Assembly: GCF_012427705.1 (NCBI RefSeq)
Contig: NZ_CP048602.1
Span: 1,550,001 to 1,614,000 of the forward strand
Source of the DNA: Vreelandella piezotolerans
GTDB taxonomy: Bacteria > Pseudomonadota > Gammaproteobacteria > Pseudomonadales > Halomonadaceae
Length of the DNA: 64,000 nucleotides
Reading direction: 5' to 3'
This document shows positions 25,395 to 34,059 of this stretch, in pieces. A program made the position numbers and the translations under genes. The notes below the pieces were generated by a model. That model did no database searches. It was not told the origin of the DNA and worked only from the letters and a program-made list of their open reading frames with translations. Each line of letters begins with the position of its first letter. Within the stretch, counting starts at the first letter, position 1.

Positions 25395-25955
25395 ATGAAG
25401 GTAGTCCATGTAAGTCAGAGTGAGCCGCGCGATGCGTGTTTGGCCAAGCTATGCGCCGAGGTGTATGGCCAGCAGGCAGGCTTGACGCCGTTGGTGATCT
25501 TTACCGGCACCAAAAATGTACTGTTTGCCCAAGAAGGCGCGCGGTTGTTGGCAGGGGTTGATGGCGAAGGACACCCTTTAGCGCTGGCGCTATTGGTGCT
25601 GGATGAAGCGGGCGAGGGCATGACCGTGACTCACGCCTGCGAGTTTGCAAAAGGTGCAAAAGCTCGTTTGCTGAGCGAGCTCAGTCTGAAGGCTCCGCTG
25701 CGCATCGATACGCAGGATGAAAAAGCTAAAACGTTCTTTCAACAGTGCGGCTTCAAACGCTGGTTAGAAGCGGAAAATGGCCAGCATATCGGGCTGTCGA
25801 CTCGCCATCCTGCTAACAGCATTGAGACGCTATCGCCTACGTTAGCGCTGGATGAGGCGCTGATTATGCGCCGCTTCAAACACGATCCCGTGGCGTTCGC
25901 CCAAGCCAAAGAGGCTTTTTTAGCTGGGTTGAATCGCGTTCCCGTGTCGCTCTAA
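25395..25955 (+). CDS. Protein of unknown function, possibly GNAT-fold
   Basis: A 186-residue soluble protein without signal peptide or membrane segments. A central VLDEAGEGMTVTHACEFAKG strand-turn and the later KAKTFFQQCGFKRWLEA recall the last part of GNAT acetyltransferases (a helix followed by x-GF-x), but the acetyl-CoA pyrophosphate loop Q/R-x-x-G-x-G/A is not visible. Catalytic activity is therefore doubtful. It stands alone, transcribed away from the RidA-family gene. I cannot assign a role. Confidence 0.65.
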   Translation: MKVVHVSQSEPRDACLAKLCAEVYGQQAGLTPLVIFTGTKNVLFAQEGARLLAGVDGEGHPLALALLVLDEAGEGMTVTHACEFAKGAKARLLSELSLKAPLRIDTQDEKAKTFFQQCGFKRWLEAENGQHIGLSTRHPANSIETLSPTLALDEALIMRRFKHDPVAFAQAKEAFLAGLNRVPVSL

Positions 25956-26068
25956 GGCAACGTCGTGTTCCTTTTTTTGCAACCAATTTCCATGCTGTTG
26001 TCATGATCTGGTGAGCTGTGCTGGGTAAGATAGTGCCATGGTTCAACGTTTGTTAAGAGGAACAATAG

Positions 26069-26596
26069 ATGGCGCTAGCAGTGATGGACAGCTCTTCGCG
26101 TTACGGGTTGGTGAGTCGGGCATTGCACTGGGGAATGGCGCTGCTGTTCGTGTGGCAGTTTAGCAGTGCCGTTGCCAGGGTATGGCTGGAAGATACGGCA
26201 ATTGAGGGCTTTCTGTGGGGGGCCCATAGCCAAGTGGGTGTCGTGTTGATGGCGCTCGTTGTGATTCGCGCTGTTTGGGCAGTGATGAATGCGTCACGGC
26301 GTCCGCCCGCGGTGAGCGTAATGGCGAAGCTTGGACACGTGGCGCTTTATGGATTGATGATCGTGGTGCCAGCGATTGCGCTTATTCGCCAGTACGGCTC
26401 GGGTCGTGCGCTGGATGTATTCGGGCTGTCTCTCATGTCGGGCGGCGGTGAGCGCATCGAATGGATGACTAATTTAGGCGGTTTGTTACACGGCGAGCTG
26501 GGGTGGGCGCTATTCGCCCTGGTGGTAGGCCATGTAGTGATGGCGGTTTTGCACCGCAAACTGACCAACCACAGCATCATGACGCGTATGGCTTAG
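26069..26596 (+). CDS. Cytochrome b561 family membrane cytochrome
   Basis: A 175-residue inner membrane diheme cytochrome b of the bacterial b561 type, with four hydrophobic segments (about 18-38, 50-72, 90-112 and 142-165). Candidate heme-ligating His residues occur in SRALHWGMA, WGAHSQVG, KLGHVALYG, LLHGELGW and VVGHVVMAVLHRK. It probably passes electrons between the quinone pool and superoxide or a periplasmic partner. The first Met (26069) has AAGAGG nine bases upstream. Length (about 175-185 residues) matches the family. A bidirectional terminator separates it from the convergent VWA gene. Confidence 0.9.
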   Translation: MALAVMDSSSRYGLVSRALHWGMALLFVWQFSSAVARVWLEDTAIEGFLWGAHSQVGVVLMALVVIRAVWAVMNASRRPPAVSVMAKLGHVALYGLMIVVPAIALIRQYGSGRALDVFGLSLMSGGGERIEWMTNLGGLLHGELGWALFALVVGHVVMAVLHRKLTNHSIMTRMA

Positions 26597-26620
26597 CCAT
26601 TCAGGCATTGCAATATGCGC

Positions 26621-26647
26621 AACGGCGCACCCATTGGGTGCGCCGTT
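26621..26647. terminator. Bidirectional intrinsic terminator, cytochrome b561 / VWA gene
   Basis: AACGGCGCACCC (26621-26632) pairs perfectly with GGGTGCGCCGTT (26636-26647) around ATT. It is followed by TTCG on plus; the minus-strand continuation carries a short T-poor tail. It lies between stops at 26596 and 26675. Confidence 0.75.
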
Positions 26648-26674
26648 TTCGTTGCTGCTCTAGGCAGTGCGAGG

Positions 26675-27853
26675 CTATTTGGCGAGCTCGCGCATGGCAG
26701 TTTCCAGCCCTTCCAGCGTCATCGGATACATACGGTCGTCGATGAGCTCGCGAATGAGCGTGGTCGAGTAGGTGTATTCCCAAGCGCGGGGAGGCATTGG
26801 GTTAAGCCAGGCTAAACGGGGAAATTTCTCGGTCAAGCGTTTGAGCCACACGCCGCCGGCTTCGTCATTGAAATGTTCGACGCTACCGCCAGGATGGGTG
26901 ACCTCATAAGGCGACATGGCCGCATCACCGACGATGACGACTTGATAGTCCGCGCCGTAGGTATGCAGCACATCCATGGTCGGAATGCGCTCGTTGCCCC
27001 GACGCAGATTGTTGCGCCATACGCCTTCATACAGGCAGTTATGGAAATAGTAGTGCTCCAGGTGCTTGAACTCCGAGCGTGCCGCCGAGAATAGCTCTTC
27101 GCAGACGCGAATGTGGTCATCCATGGAGCCGCCGACGTCCAGAAACAGCAGCACCTTGACCGCATTGTGGCGTTCTGGGCGCATCTGAATATTGAGTAGC
27201 CCGGCATCACGTGCGGTTTCTCGGATGGTGCCACTGACGTCGAACTCGTCCCGCGCGCCTTGGCGGGCGAACTTTCTCAGTCGCCGAAGCGCCATTTTGA
27301 TGTTACGGGTGCCCAACTCCAGCGAGTCGTCGTAATCCCGAAAGCGCCGTTCGTCCCACACCTTGGTGGCGCGGCGGTGACGGGAGCCGTCTTGCCCGAT
27401 GCGAATGCCTTCCGGGTTGTAGCCGTATGCGCCAAATGGGCTGGTGCCGCCGGTACCAATCCATTTATTGCCGCCTGCGTGGCGCTCTTTCTGCTCCTCC
27501 AAACGTTTTTTGAACGTCTCGATGAGCTCTTCGAGCCCGCCTAGCGATTCGATCTTGGCCTTCTCCTCGTCGGTGAGCTGTTTCTCGAATTCGCGGCGCA
27601 GCCACTCCTCGGGGATCAGCGCTTCGATAGCGGCGTCCATGTCTTCGATGCCTTTAAACCAGGCGGCAAAGGCACGATCGAAACGGTCGAAGTGGCGCTC
27701 GTCTTTGACCATGACCGTGCGCGCTACCTGGTAAAACGCCTCCATATCGGCAAATACCACGCCGCGCTCGACCACGGCGTGAAGGTCCAACAGCTCCCGC
27801 AGCGAAACGGGGACACCCGCGCGTTTGAGGGTTTCGAACAAGCCTATGAACAT
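26675..27853 (-). CDS. VWA domain protein (CoxE-like), partner of the MoxR ATPase
   Basis: A 392-residue cytoplasmic protein. The N-terminal half is charged and helical (EELIETFKKRLEEQKERHAG). The C-terminal half (from about residue 215) is a von Willebrand A-type domain with a MIDAS-like motif LFLDVGGSMDDH, in which the first Ser of DxSxS is Gly. Later acidic residues lie in VVIVGDAAMSPYE. Such proteins act with MoxR AAA+ ATPases to insert metals into or remodel protein complexes. The MoxR gene precedes it by three bases, so the two are translationally linked. The client is unknown; no cox-type or dehydrogenase gene is adjacent. Confidence 0.9.
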   Translation of the reverse strand: MFIGLFETLKRAGVPVSLRELLDLHAVVERGVVFADMEAFYQVARTVMVKDERHFDRFDRAFAAWFKGIEDMDAAIEALIPEEWLRREFEKQLTDEEKAKIESLGGLEELIETFKKRLEEQKERHAGGNKWIGTGGTSPFGAYGYNPEGIRIGQDGSRHRRATKVWDERRFRDYDDSLELGTRNIKMALRRLRKFARQGARDEFDVSGTIRETARDAGLLNIQMRPERHNAVKVLLFLDVGGSMDDHIRVCEELFSAARSEFKHLEHYYFHNCLYEGVWRNNLRRGNERIPTMDVLHTYGADYQVVIVGDAAMSPYEVTHPGGSVEHFNDEAGGVWLKRLTEKFPRLAWLNPMPPRAWEYTYSTTLIRELIDDRMYPMTLEGLETAMRELAK

Positions 27854-27856
27854 GGC

Positions 27857-28711
27857 TTAGCGCCCGCTGCTCTTTTGGCGACGCATCATGAACGCCAAGC
27901 GTTCCAACAGGTGGGTATCCTGCTCGTTTTTGACCAGCGCACCAGCCATGGGCGGCAGTGCCTTGGCGGGGTCACGATGGTAGAGCGCTTCCTGGGCTAG
28001 CTCGTCGGCCATCAGCAGTTTGAGCCAATCGACCAGCTCCGAGGTGGAGGGCTTCTTCTTGAGGCCAGGTGCGCTGCGCAGGTCAAAGAAGACTTCCAGC
28101 GCCTCGCTGACCAGTTTCGGGGCAATGTCAGGAAAGTGAACATCGACGATGGCCTGCATGGTTTCGCGATCGGGGAACTCGATGTAGTGAAAAAAGCAGC
28201 GGCGCAAAAAGGCATCCGGCAGCTCTTTTTCGTTGTTAGAGGTGATGACGATAATAGGGCGCTTTTCGGCGCGGATGGTTTCGCCGGTTTCGTAAACGTG
28301 AAACTCCATGCGATCCAGCTCTTGGAGCAGGTCGTTGGGAAATTCGATGTCTGCTTTGTCGATCTCATCGATCAGCAGGACTACCCGCTCATCGGCGCTA
28401 AAAGCTTCCCACAGTTTGCCGGGCTTGATGTAGTTAGCGACGTTCTCGACGCCCTCTACGCCCAATTGGGAATCGCGCAGGCGGCTCACTGCATCGTACT
28501 CGTAAAGCCCCTGAGCGGCTTTGGTGCTGGATTTGATGTGCCAAGTGATCAGCCGAGTGCCGAGGGCGTCTGCCAGCTCTTCGGCCAGAAGCGTCTTGCC
28601 GGTGCCGGGTTCGCCTTTTATGAGCAGCGGGCGCTCGAGCATCACGGCAGCATTCACCGCCTGCTTGAGCGCATGGGTTGCGATATACGAAGAGGTGGAG
28701 TCAAACGCCAT
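27857..28711 (-). CDS. MoxR-family AAA+ ATPase
   Basis: A 284-residue AAA+ chaperone-like ATPase. Walker A is GEPGTGKT (about residue 32), Walker B is LLIDEIDKAD (about 100), sensor 1 is in IVITSNNEKELPDAFLRRC with the Arg finger nearby, and a C-terminal helical lid follows. MoxR proteins remodel or assemble complexes together with VWA partners, here the gene three bases downstream. ATG 28711 (MAFDSTSSYIATHAL) is preferred over the 28759 extension because GAGG lies about eight bases upstream and family members start there. Confidence 0.92.
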   Translation of the reverse strand: MAFDSTSSYIATHALKQAVNAAVMLERPLLIKGEPGTGKTLLAEELADALGTRLITWHIKSSTKAAQGLYEYDAVSRLRDSQLGVEGVENVANYIKPGKLWEAFSADERVVLLIDEIDKADIEFPNDLLQELDRMEFHVYETGETIRAEKRPIIVITSNNEKELPDAFLRRCFFHYIEFPDRETMQAIVDVHFPDIAPKLVSEALEVFFDLRSAPGLKKKPSTSELVDWLKLLMADELAQEALYHRDPAKALPPMAGALVKNEQDTHLLERLAFMMRRQKSSGR

Positions 28712-28801
28712 AGTGGGCCTCGGCTTGTCGAAAGCGTGGTGAACATCAGATTCAAACAAGTGTACGTGAGGCTGGCTGCCCAGGCCAAGCGCCGTCCGCT
28801 G

Positions 28802-30775
28802 TCAGGCCTTGTTCGGCGGCACGATGCCCTGGCGCTGCATTTGCCGATATACCGTTGGCCGTGAAACCCCCAGCTCGCGGGCCACGGCGCTAATGTTCCA
28901 TTGGTGTTGCTGCAGCTGAATGAGGAGTTGGCTATCGGCGGCCTCGTTTTCAGGCGCGGTGATGGCTGGCGAGTGGGTAATGCGCTGGCTGAGGCACTGT
29001 TCGGGCAGGTCGTGTACGGTGATTTCGTTGCTCTCGGCGGTGGCCAGGGCAAACGCTAGGGCGTTTTTCAACTGGCGTATATTGCCTGGCCAGGCGTAGG
29101 CGAGCAGGGCGCTGATAGCATCGGCCCGCAGCCGTGGCGCTGAGCTTGCGCCGCGCTCTTTGACCACATCGCTGAAAACTTGGCGAATCACATAGAGCTT
29201 GTCGGCGCGTTCACGCAGCGGTGGTAGGCGTAGTTGGGCGCCGTTCAAGCGGTAGTAGAGATCTTCCCGAAACTCCCCCCGCGCGATCATGGTATCGATA
29301 TGGCGGTGGGTGGCGGTAATCACCCGGATGTCGATTTTTTCCGGTTTACTGGCGCCTAGTGGCATGACCTCACGCTCGGCAAGTACGCGCAGCAGGCGGG
29401 TTTGTAGCGCCAGTGGCATATCGCCGATCTCGTCTAAAAACAGCGTGCCGCCATGGGCCTGAGGGATCAGCCCGCGCATACCTTTTGCACGCCCGCCGGT
29501 AAACGCGCCGGGCTCGTAGCCGAATAGCTCGCTCTCGATCAGCGCTTCGGGAATCGCCGCACAGTTCACCGCGATGAACGGGCCTTTGGCGCGGTTGCCG
29601 CTATCGTGCAGTGCGCGGGCAACCACCTCTTTGCCGGTGCCGGTTTCGCCGCTGATCAACACGTTGACACTGGCCTCGTTGCGCAGCCGTTCAGCCAATT
29701 TTTGTAGCTTACGTATCGCGGGGTCGTCGGCGCCCAGTCGTTCTAGCGGCGTCGGCAGGGACGATGCGGGCTGGTCGCGGGATACGATCCGCGGCCTACG
29801 CGGCTCTAGCAGGCTAATAAAGTAGATGGCATTGCTGGCGCGGGCGCGAAATGCCCGCAACTGGTCGTTGGTCGCGCTGTTGATGCTGAGCACATCGGCA
29901 ATCTCGCACTCGAAGAGCTCGCTAAGCATAGGGGCGTGTAGTGCAGACCACGGCGGCCAACGGCGTTGGTGTTCCTCCATCAGTTCACGGCCTACGGCGT
30001 TGGCGGCAATCACTTGGCCGTTCTCTTCTATCGCGATCAGCCCCCGCCCATTCACGTGCACGAACTCTCGCGAGGTATCCAGGCGCACCATCAAGCAGTC
30101 GCGGTAGCGCTGCAGGAAGTAGGCGTCTTCGATCATGCGGGCGTAGAGCGTGACCAGCGAGAGGCTGAAGTTCTGGCTCTCATGCTGGGCAGGCGACTGC
30201 AGCGCGGAGATATCCAGCACGGCCATGACGTTGCCGTGGGGGTCGGCGATAGGGGCAGCCGTGCAGGTCAGCGAAATATGCGTGGCGTCGAAGTGCTCCT
30301 GGCGGTGGCAAATGATCGCTTGCCGGTCGTGCAGGCAGGTGCCTACGGCGCAGGTACCCGCGAAGCGCTCGTCCCAGTCGGCTCCTAAATAGAGGCCCGC
30401 TTTGCGTAGCTGCTGGTCTTGATTGGGATTGCCGCGAAACTCCACGGTAATGCCGCGATGATCGGTGAGGAGCAGCACGTAGCCGAGCTGGGCGATTTGT
30501 CCATAGAGCTGCTCGACCCCGGCGCGGGCGACGTGCAGCAGCTCATCGACGGATTCCCGGTGCTCGATCAAGGTTTGCTGGGGCACCACCCGGGCAGGGC
30601 GTGGTTTCGTAGGGTCGAGCCGGTATTCGTTCAGACAGCGCAGCCAAGAGCGGCGGATGGTGGCCTGCGCCGGTAGCTGCGGTGCGTCCACGCCTTCACA
30701 GAGCTGGAAGATGTGCTCGATATGCTGGCGCTGCACGGAGGCCAAGCGTGTCGGTGGTCGTGATGGCGTCGGCAT
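28802..30775 (-). CDS. Sigma-54-dependent activator, AcoR-like (GAF-AAA+-Fis)
   Basis: A 657-residue enhancer-binding protein. A GAF-containing sensor occupies about residues 60-300. The AAA+ domain (about 345-570) has Walker A GETGTGKE, Walker [13 protein letters not shown], and a sigma-54 contact loop reading GAFTGG rather than the standard GAFTGA. The Fis-type helix-turn-helix is at the C-terminus ([21 protein letters not shown]). There is no receiver domain, so a small molecule rather than phosphorylation is the likely signal. It is divergent from the monooxygenase-dehydrogenase operon, whose promoter is of the -24/-12 type with upstream dyads, so it almost certainly activates that operon. 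Confidence 0.92.
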   Translation of the reverse strand: MPTPSRPPTRLASVQRQHIEHIFQLCEGVDAPQLPAQATIRRSWLRCLNEYRLDPTKPRPARVVPQQTLIEHRESVDELLHVARAGVEQLYGQIAQLGYVLLLTDHRGITVEFRGNPNQDQQLRKAGLYLGADWDERFAGTCAVGTCLHDRQAIICHRQEHFDATHISLTCTAAPIADPHGNVMAVLDISALQSPAQHESQNFSLSLVTLYARMIEDAYFLQRYRDCLMVRLDTSREFVHVNGRGLIAIEENGQVIAANAVGRELMEEHQRRWPPWSALHAPMLSELFECEIADVLSINSATNDQLRAFRARASNAIYFISLLEPRRPRIVSRDQPASSLPTPLERLGADDPAIRKLQKLAERLRNEASVNVLISGETGTGKEVVARALHDSGNRAKGPFIAVNCAAIPEALIESELFGYEPGAFTGGRAKGMRGLIPQAHGGTLFLDEIGDMPLALQTRLLRVLAEREVMPLGASKPEKIDIRVITATHRHIDTMIARGEFREDLYYRLNGAQLRLPPLRERADKLYVIRQVFSDVVKERGASSAPRLRADAISALLAYAWPGNIRQLKNALAFALATAESNEITVHDLPEQCLSQRITHSPAITAPENEAADSQLLIQLQQHQWNISAVARELGVSRPTVYRQMQRQGIVPPNKA

Positions 30776-30864
30776 GGCGAATCCATACAGAATTATTGTT
30801 GTACCTCCAGACTATGCGCTTTGTCGTGGGTGTCAACGAGGCTGTGTTACGCCGTTAGTCGTGG

Positions 30865-30909
30865 GTTACACCTGTAACGTTAGCCGTACACGAGGTGTGA
30901 CAAGTGTAC
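30865..30909. promoter_or_regulatory. Candidate enhancer sites for the AcoR-like activator
   Basis: GTTACA-CC-TGTAAC (30865-30878) is a perfect dyad. A second dyad pairs GTACAC (30886-30891) with GTGTAC (30904-30909). They centre about 144 and 119 bases upstream of the start site predicted from the -24/-12 promoter, within the usual range for sigma-54 enhancer binding. Confidence 0.55.
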
Positions 30910-30989
30910 AGGTGGTGCGTTGGTGGATAGCAATGCAAAAATGTTTTTTGTCTAAATTTTTCAATTGCTTATTGATTATTTTGCACATT

Positions 30990-31005
30990 TGGCACGGCGG
31001 GTGCT
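30990..31005 (+). promoter_or_regulatory. Sigma-54 (-24/-12) promoter of the monooxygenase operon
   Basis: TGGCAC-GGCGG-GTGCT fits the consensus TGGCAC-N5-TTGCW with one mismatch and exact spacing. The predicted start is near 31016, 47 bases before the ATG at 31063. The sigma-54 activator gene is immediately upstream and divergent. Confidence 0.8.
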
Positions 31006-31062
31006 TAGGGTTGGGTGTCTTATCGACAGTTCAACAATAACAACGACCTTGGAGTACCCGCG

Positions 31063-32877
31063 ATGACTCACACAGAGGTAAGAACCCCATCCCACGCCAC
31101 CAGCACCGTCAACGCATGGCTACAGGAGTTTGATGAGGCGCTGCAGGCACGCGATAGTCAGCGCGTGCTGACGCTATTCAACGACGAGTGCTACTGGCGC
31201 GATTTTCTGGCGTTTACCTGGAATCTAAAAACGTGCGAAGGCAAGGAGGAAATCCAGGCCATGCTCGATGCCACGCTGGCCCGCACGCGGCCTTCTCAGT
31301 GGCAGCTCGATGGGGAGGCCAGCGAAAACGGCGATACCATCGAGGCGTGGTTCACGTTCAAAACGGCCATTGCCAGCGGCAAAGGCTACCTGCGTTTGAA
31401 GAACGGCAAGTGTTGGACACTGCTCACTACCATGCAGGCGTTGAACGACTTCCCCGAACCGCGCAATCACCATCGCCCCAAAGGGGCCGAACATGGTGCC
31501 AACAAACAGCGTGAAACCTGGCTGGAAGCCCGTGAACGTGAGGAAGCCGAGCTTGGTTACACGCGCCAGCCCTACTGCGTGATCATTGGTGGTGGCCAGG
31601 GCGGTATTGGCTTGGGGGCGCGGCTGAAACAGATGGGCGTGTCCACGATCATCATCGAGCGCAACGAGCGCGCGGGGGACTCTTGGCGCAAGCGCTATAA
31701 ATCTCTCTGCTTGCACGACCCGGTATGGTACGACCACCTGCCTTACATCCCCTTCCCAGAAAACTGGCCGGTGTTTGCCCCGAAAGACAAAGTGGGCGAT
31801 TGGCTGGAAATGTACACGAAAGTGATGGAGCTCAATTATTGGAGTTCCACTGAGTGTCAGAATGCACGCTTCGATGACGCCGCAGGTGAGTGGATCGTGA
31901 ACGTGAAGCGCAATGGCGAAGAGATCACGCTACGTCCGAAACAGCTGGTGATGGCTACCGGGATGTCGGGGATGCCCAACGTGCCCAAGTTTGCAGGCGC
32001 GGAGAGCTTCGAGGGCGAGCAGCAGCACTCCAGCCAGCACCCAGGGCCGGATGCCTACGCCGGTAAAAAATGCGTGATCGTGGGCTCGAATAACTCGGCT
32101 CACGATATTGCTGCCGCGCTCTGGGAGCATGATGCCGATGTCACCATGCTTCAGCGCTCCTCGACCCATATCGTCAAGTCGGACTCATTGATGGAAGAAG
32201 TGCTGGGGCCGCTTTACTCGGAGGAGGCCGTCGCGGGCGGGTTGACCCACGAAAAAGCAGACCTACTGTTTGCCTCGATTCCTTACAAGGTGTTGCCCGA
32301 TTTTCAACGTCCGGCGTTCGATGCCATCAAACGGCGGGATGCTGAATTTTACCAAAAGCTCGAAGACGCGGGCTTCATGCTCGACTTCGGTGACGATGAG
32401 TCTGGCCTGTTTTTGAAGTACCTGCGCCGTGGCTCGGGCTATTACATCGATGTGGGGGCCTGCGATCTGGTCGCCAATGGCGATATCAAGCTGCGCAGCG
32501 GTGTGGGTATCGAGCGGATCAATCCGCGCTCGATCACGCTCACCGACGGCAGCGAATTGGACGCTGATCTGATCGTCTACGCCACCGGCTATGGCTCGAT
32601 GAATGGGTGGGCGGCTCGACTGATTTCTCAAGAGGTAGCGGACAAGGTGGGCAAATGTTGGGGATTAGGCTCTGACACCACCAAAGACCCCGGCCCGTGG
32701 GAAGGGGAGCTGCGCAATATGTGGAAGCCCACCCAACAAGAGGCGCTGTGGTTCCACGGTGGCAACCTGCACCAGTCCCGGCACTACTCTCACTATTTGG
32801 CGCTGCAGTTGAAGGCGCGTATGGAAGGACTAGATACCCCCGTCTATGGGCTGCAGCCGGTTCACCATGTGTCTTAA
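31063..32877 (+). CDS. NAD(P)/FAD-dependent flavin monooxygenase with N-terminal NTF2-like domain
   Basis: A 604-residue cytoplasmic flavoenzyme. Residues about 10-140 form an NTF2/SnoaL-like cone domain (VNAWLQEFDEALQARDSQRV). The FAD site is VIIGGGQGGIGLGARL (from about residue 173), the monooxygenase fingerprint region is FEGEQQHSSQHPGPDAYAG, and the NADPH site is VIVGSNNSAHDIAAAL. The family includes flavin-containing and Baeyer-Villiger-type monooxygenases acting on ketones, amines or sulfides; the substrate is not readable. ATG 31063 follows GGAG by eight bases. It is the first gene after a sigma-54 promoter, with a dehydrogenase gene 31 bases downstream. Confidence 0.88.
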   Translation: MTHTEVRTPSHATSTVNAWLQEFDEALQARDSQRVLTLFNDECYWRDFLAFTWNLKTCEGKEEIQAMLDATLARTRPSQWQLDGEASENGDTIEAWFTFKTAIASGKGYLRLKNGKCWTLLTTMQALNDFPEPRNHHRPKGAEHGANKQRETWLEAREREEAELGYTRQPYCVIIGGGQGGIGLGARLKQMGVSTIIIERNERAGDSWRKRYKSLCLHDPVWYDHLPYIPFPENWPVFAPKDKVGDWLEMYTKVMELNYWSSTECQNARFDDAAGEWIVNVKRNGEEITLRPKQLVMATGMSGMPNVPKFAGAESFEGEQQHSSQHPGPDAYAGKKCVIVGSNNSAHDIAAALWEHDADVTMLQRSSTHIVKSDSLMEEVLGPLYSEEAVAGGLTHEKADLLFASIPYKVLPDFQRPAFDAIKRRDAEFYQKLEDAGFMLDFGDDESGLFLKYLRRGSGYYIDVGACDLVANGDIKLRSGVGIERINPRSITLTDGSELDADLIVYATGYGSMNGWAARLISQEVADKVGKCWGLGSDTTKDPGPWEGELRNMWKPTQQEALWFHGGNLHQSRHYSHYLALQLKARMEGLDTPVYGLQPVHHVS

Positions 32878-32896
32878 AAGCCATGTGTCTTAACAG
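32865..32896 (+). repeat. 16-base tandem duplication across the monooxygenase stop codon
   Basis: CCATGTGTCTTAAAAG (32865-32880) is followed directly by CCATGTGTCTTAACAG (32881-32896), identical at 15 of 16 positions. The first copy contains the monooxygenase stop; the second lies just before the dehydrogenase ribosome binding site. Confidence 0.85.
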
Positions 32897-32908
32897 AAAG
32901 GGCAACCT

Positions 32909-33985
32909 ATGAGCCAGTCAACGGATCAATCACAGATGCAGGCCGCGGTGTGGTATGCGGCGAAAGATTTGCGCGTCGAACAGGTGCCGATGCCGACCAT
33001 CGATGACCCCCATGCGGTGAAAGTGAAAGTCGCCGCCTGCGGTATTTGCGGCAGCGATTTACACGAATACGCCGCCGGGCCGATTTTTATTCCGGTAGGC
33101 AAACCGCACCCCATTAGCGGCGGCCAGGCACCGATCATTATGGGCCATGAGTTCGCAGGCGAAGTGGTCGAGGTTGGTGAGAAAGTGACTCGGGTGAAGG
33201 TAGGCGACCGCGTGGCCATTGAGCCGATCCTCTCGCCTAATAAAGATGGCGCTTATCAGATGGAGCGCTACAACCTGACGCCGCTACTCGGCTTTCACGG
33301 CCTTTCCGGCGGTGGCGGCGGATTCTCTGAGTTCACTGTGATGGGTGAGCACATGGTGCACAAACTGCCGGATGACCTTAGCTTCGAGCAGGGGGCGCTG
33401 GTCGAGCCTGCGGCGGTCGCGCTGCATGCAGTACGCCAGAGCAGCCTCAAAGCCGGGGATAGTGCCGTGGTGTTTGGTGCTGGGCCGATTGGCTTAATGA
33501 CCATCGAAGCCCTCAAAGCCGCAGGAGCAGCGCAGATTTATGCGGTGGAAGTCGCGCCTTCTCGTAAAGCCAAAGCCGAAGCGCTGGGCGCCATGGTCGT
33601 CGACCCACAGCAAGAAAACGCGGTGGAGAAACTGCAAGCATTGAGTAGTGGCGGGGTGGACGTGGCGTTCGAAGTGACCGGCATTCCCGCCGTGCTCAAT
33701 CAAGCGCTGCACAGCACCCATGAGGGCGGTGAAGTGGTGGTGGTGATTTTGTGGGAGTCAGAGGCCAGCTTTCAGCCTAATGACTTGGTGATCAAAGAGC
33801 GCACCATGAAGGGCATCATTGCCTATCGCCATGTGTACCCAGCGGTGATGGCGCTGATGCAGCGGGGCTACTTCCGCGCCGAGGATATGGTCACTCAACG
33901 CATTCCGCTGGCGGATATCGTGGAGGAGGGCTTCGAGGCGCTGTTGAACGATAAGGCGCAAGTCAAAATCATCGTCACGCCATAA
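32909..33985 (+). CDS. Zinc-dependent alcohol dehydrogenase, 2,3-butanediol dehydrogenase type
   Basis: A 358-residue medium-chain dehydrogenase. The catalytic zinc site shows as CGICGSDLHEY (about residue 44) and MGHEFAGEVVEVG (about 75). A nucleotide-binding Rossmann segment is at VVFGAGPIGLMTIEALKAAG (about 190). The sequence pattern, including the GPIFIPVG insert and the absence of a four-Cys structural zinc loop, is closest to (R,R)-butanediol dehydrogenases. It would interconvert acetoin/butanediol-like alcohols and ketones, matching control by an AcoR-like activator. AAGGG lies about seven bases before the ATG, and a terminator follows. Confidence 0.87.
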   Translation: MSQSTDQSQMQAAVWYAAKDLRVEQVPMPTIDDPHAVKVKVAACGICGSDLHEYAAGPIFIPVGKPHPISGGQAPIIMGHEFAGEVVEVGEKVTRVKVGDRVAIEPILSPNKDGAYQMERYNLTPLLGFHGLSGGGGGFSEFTVMGEHMVHKLPDDLSFEQGALVEPAAVALHAVRQSSLKAGDSAVVFGAGPIGLMTIEALKAAGAAQIYAVEVAPSRKAKAEALGAMVVDPQQENAVEKLQALSSGGVDVAFEVTGIPAVLNQALHSTHEGGEVVVVILWESEASFQPNDLVIKERTMKGIIAYRHVYPAVMALMQRGYFRAEDMVTQRIPLADIVEEGFEALLNDKAQVKIIVTP

Positions 33986-34006
33986 ACCAACGTGGAGTTG
34001 CCATGT

Positions 34007-34033
34007 AAAGGCCATCCTTCGATGGCCTTTTTT
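34007..34033. terminator. Intrinsic terminator after the butanediol-type dehydrogenase gene
   Basis: AAAGGCCATC (34007-34016) pairs with GATGGCCTTT (34021-34030) around CTTC, then TTT. It lies 22 bases after the stop and 27 bases before the stop of the convergent SDR gene. The A-run on the left arm allows bidirectional use. Confidence 0.88.
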
Positions 34034-34059
34034 GATGCGGTAACGTCGCGCGCAGACCG

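Noticed and set aside
28136..28864. Plus-strand open frame (242 codons) opposite the MoxR gene
   Set aside because: Antisense to the Walker motifs of the ATPase and without a ribosome binding site or recognisable family.
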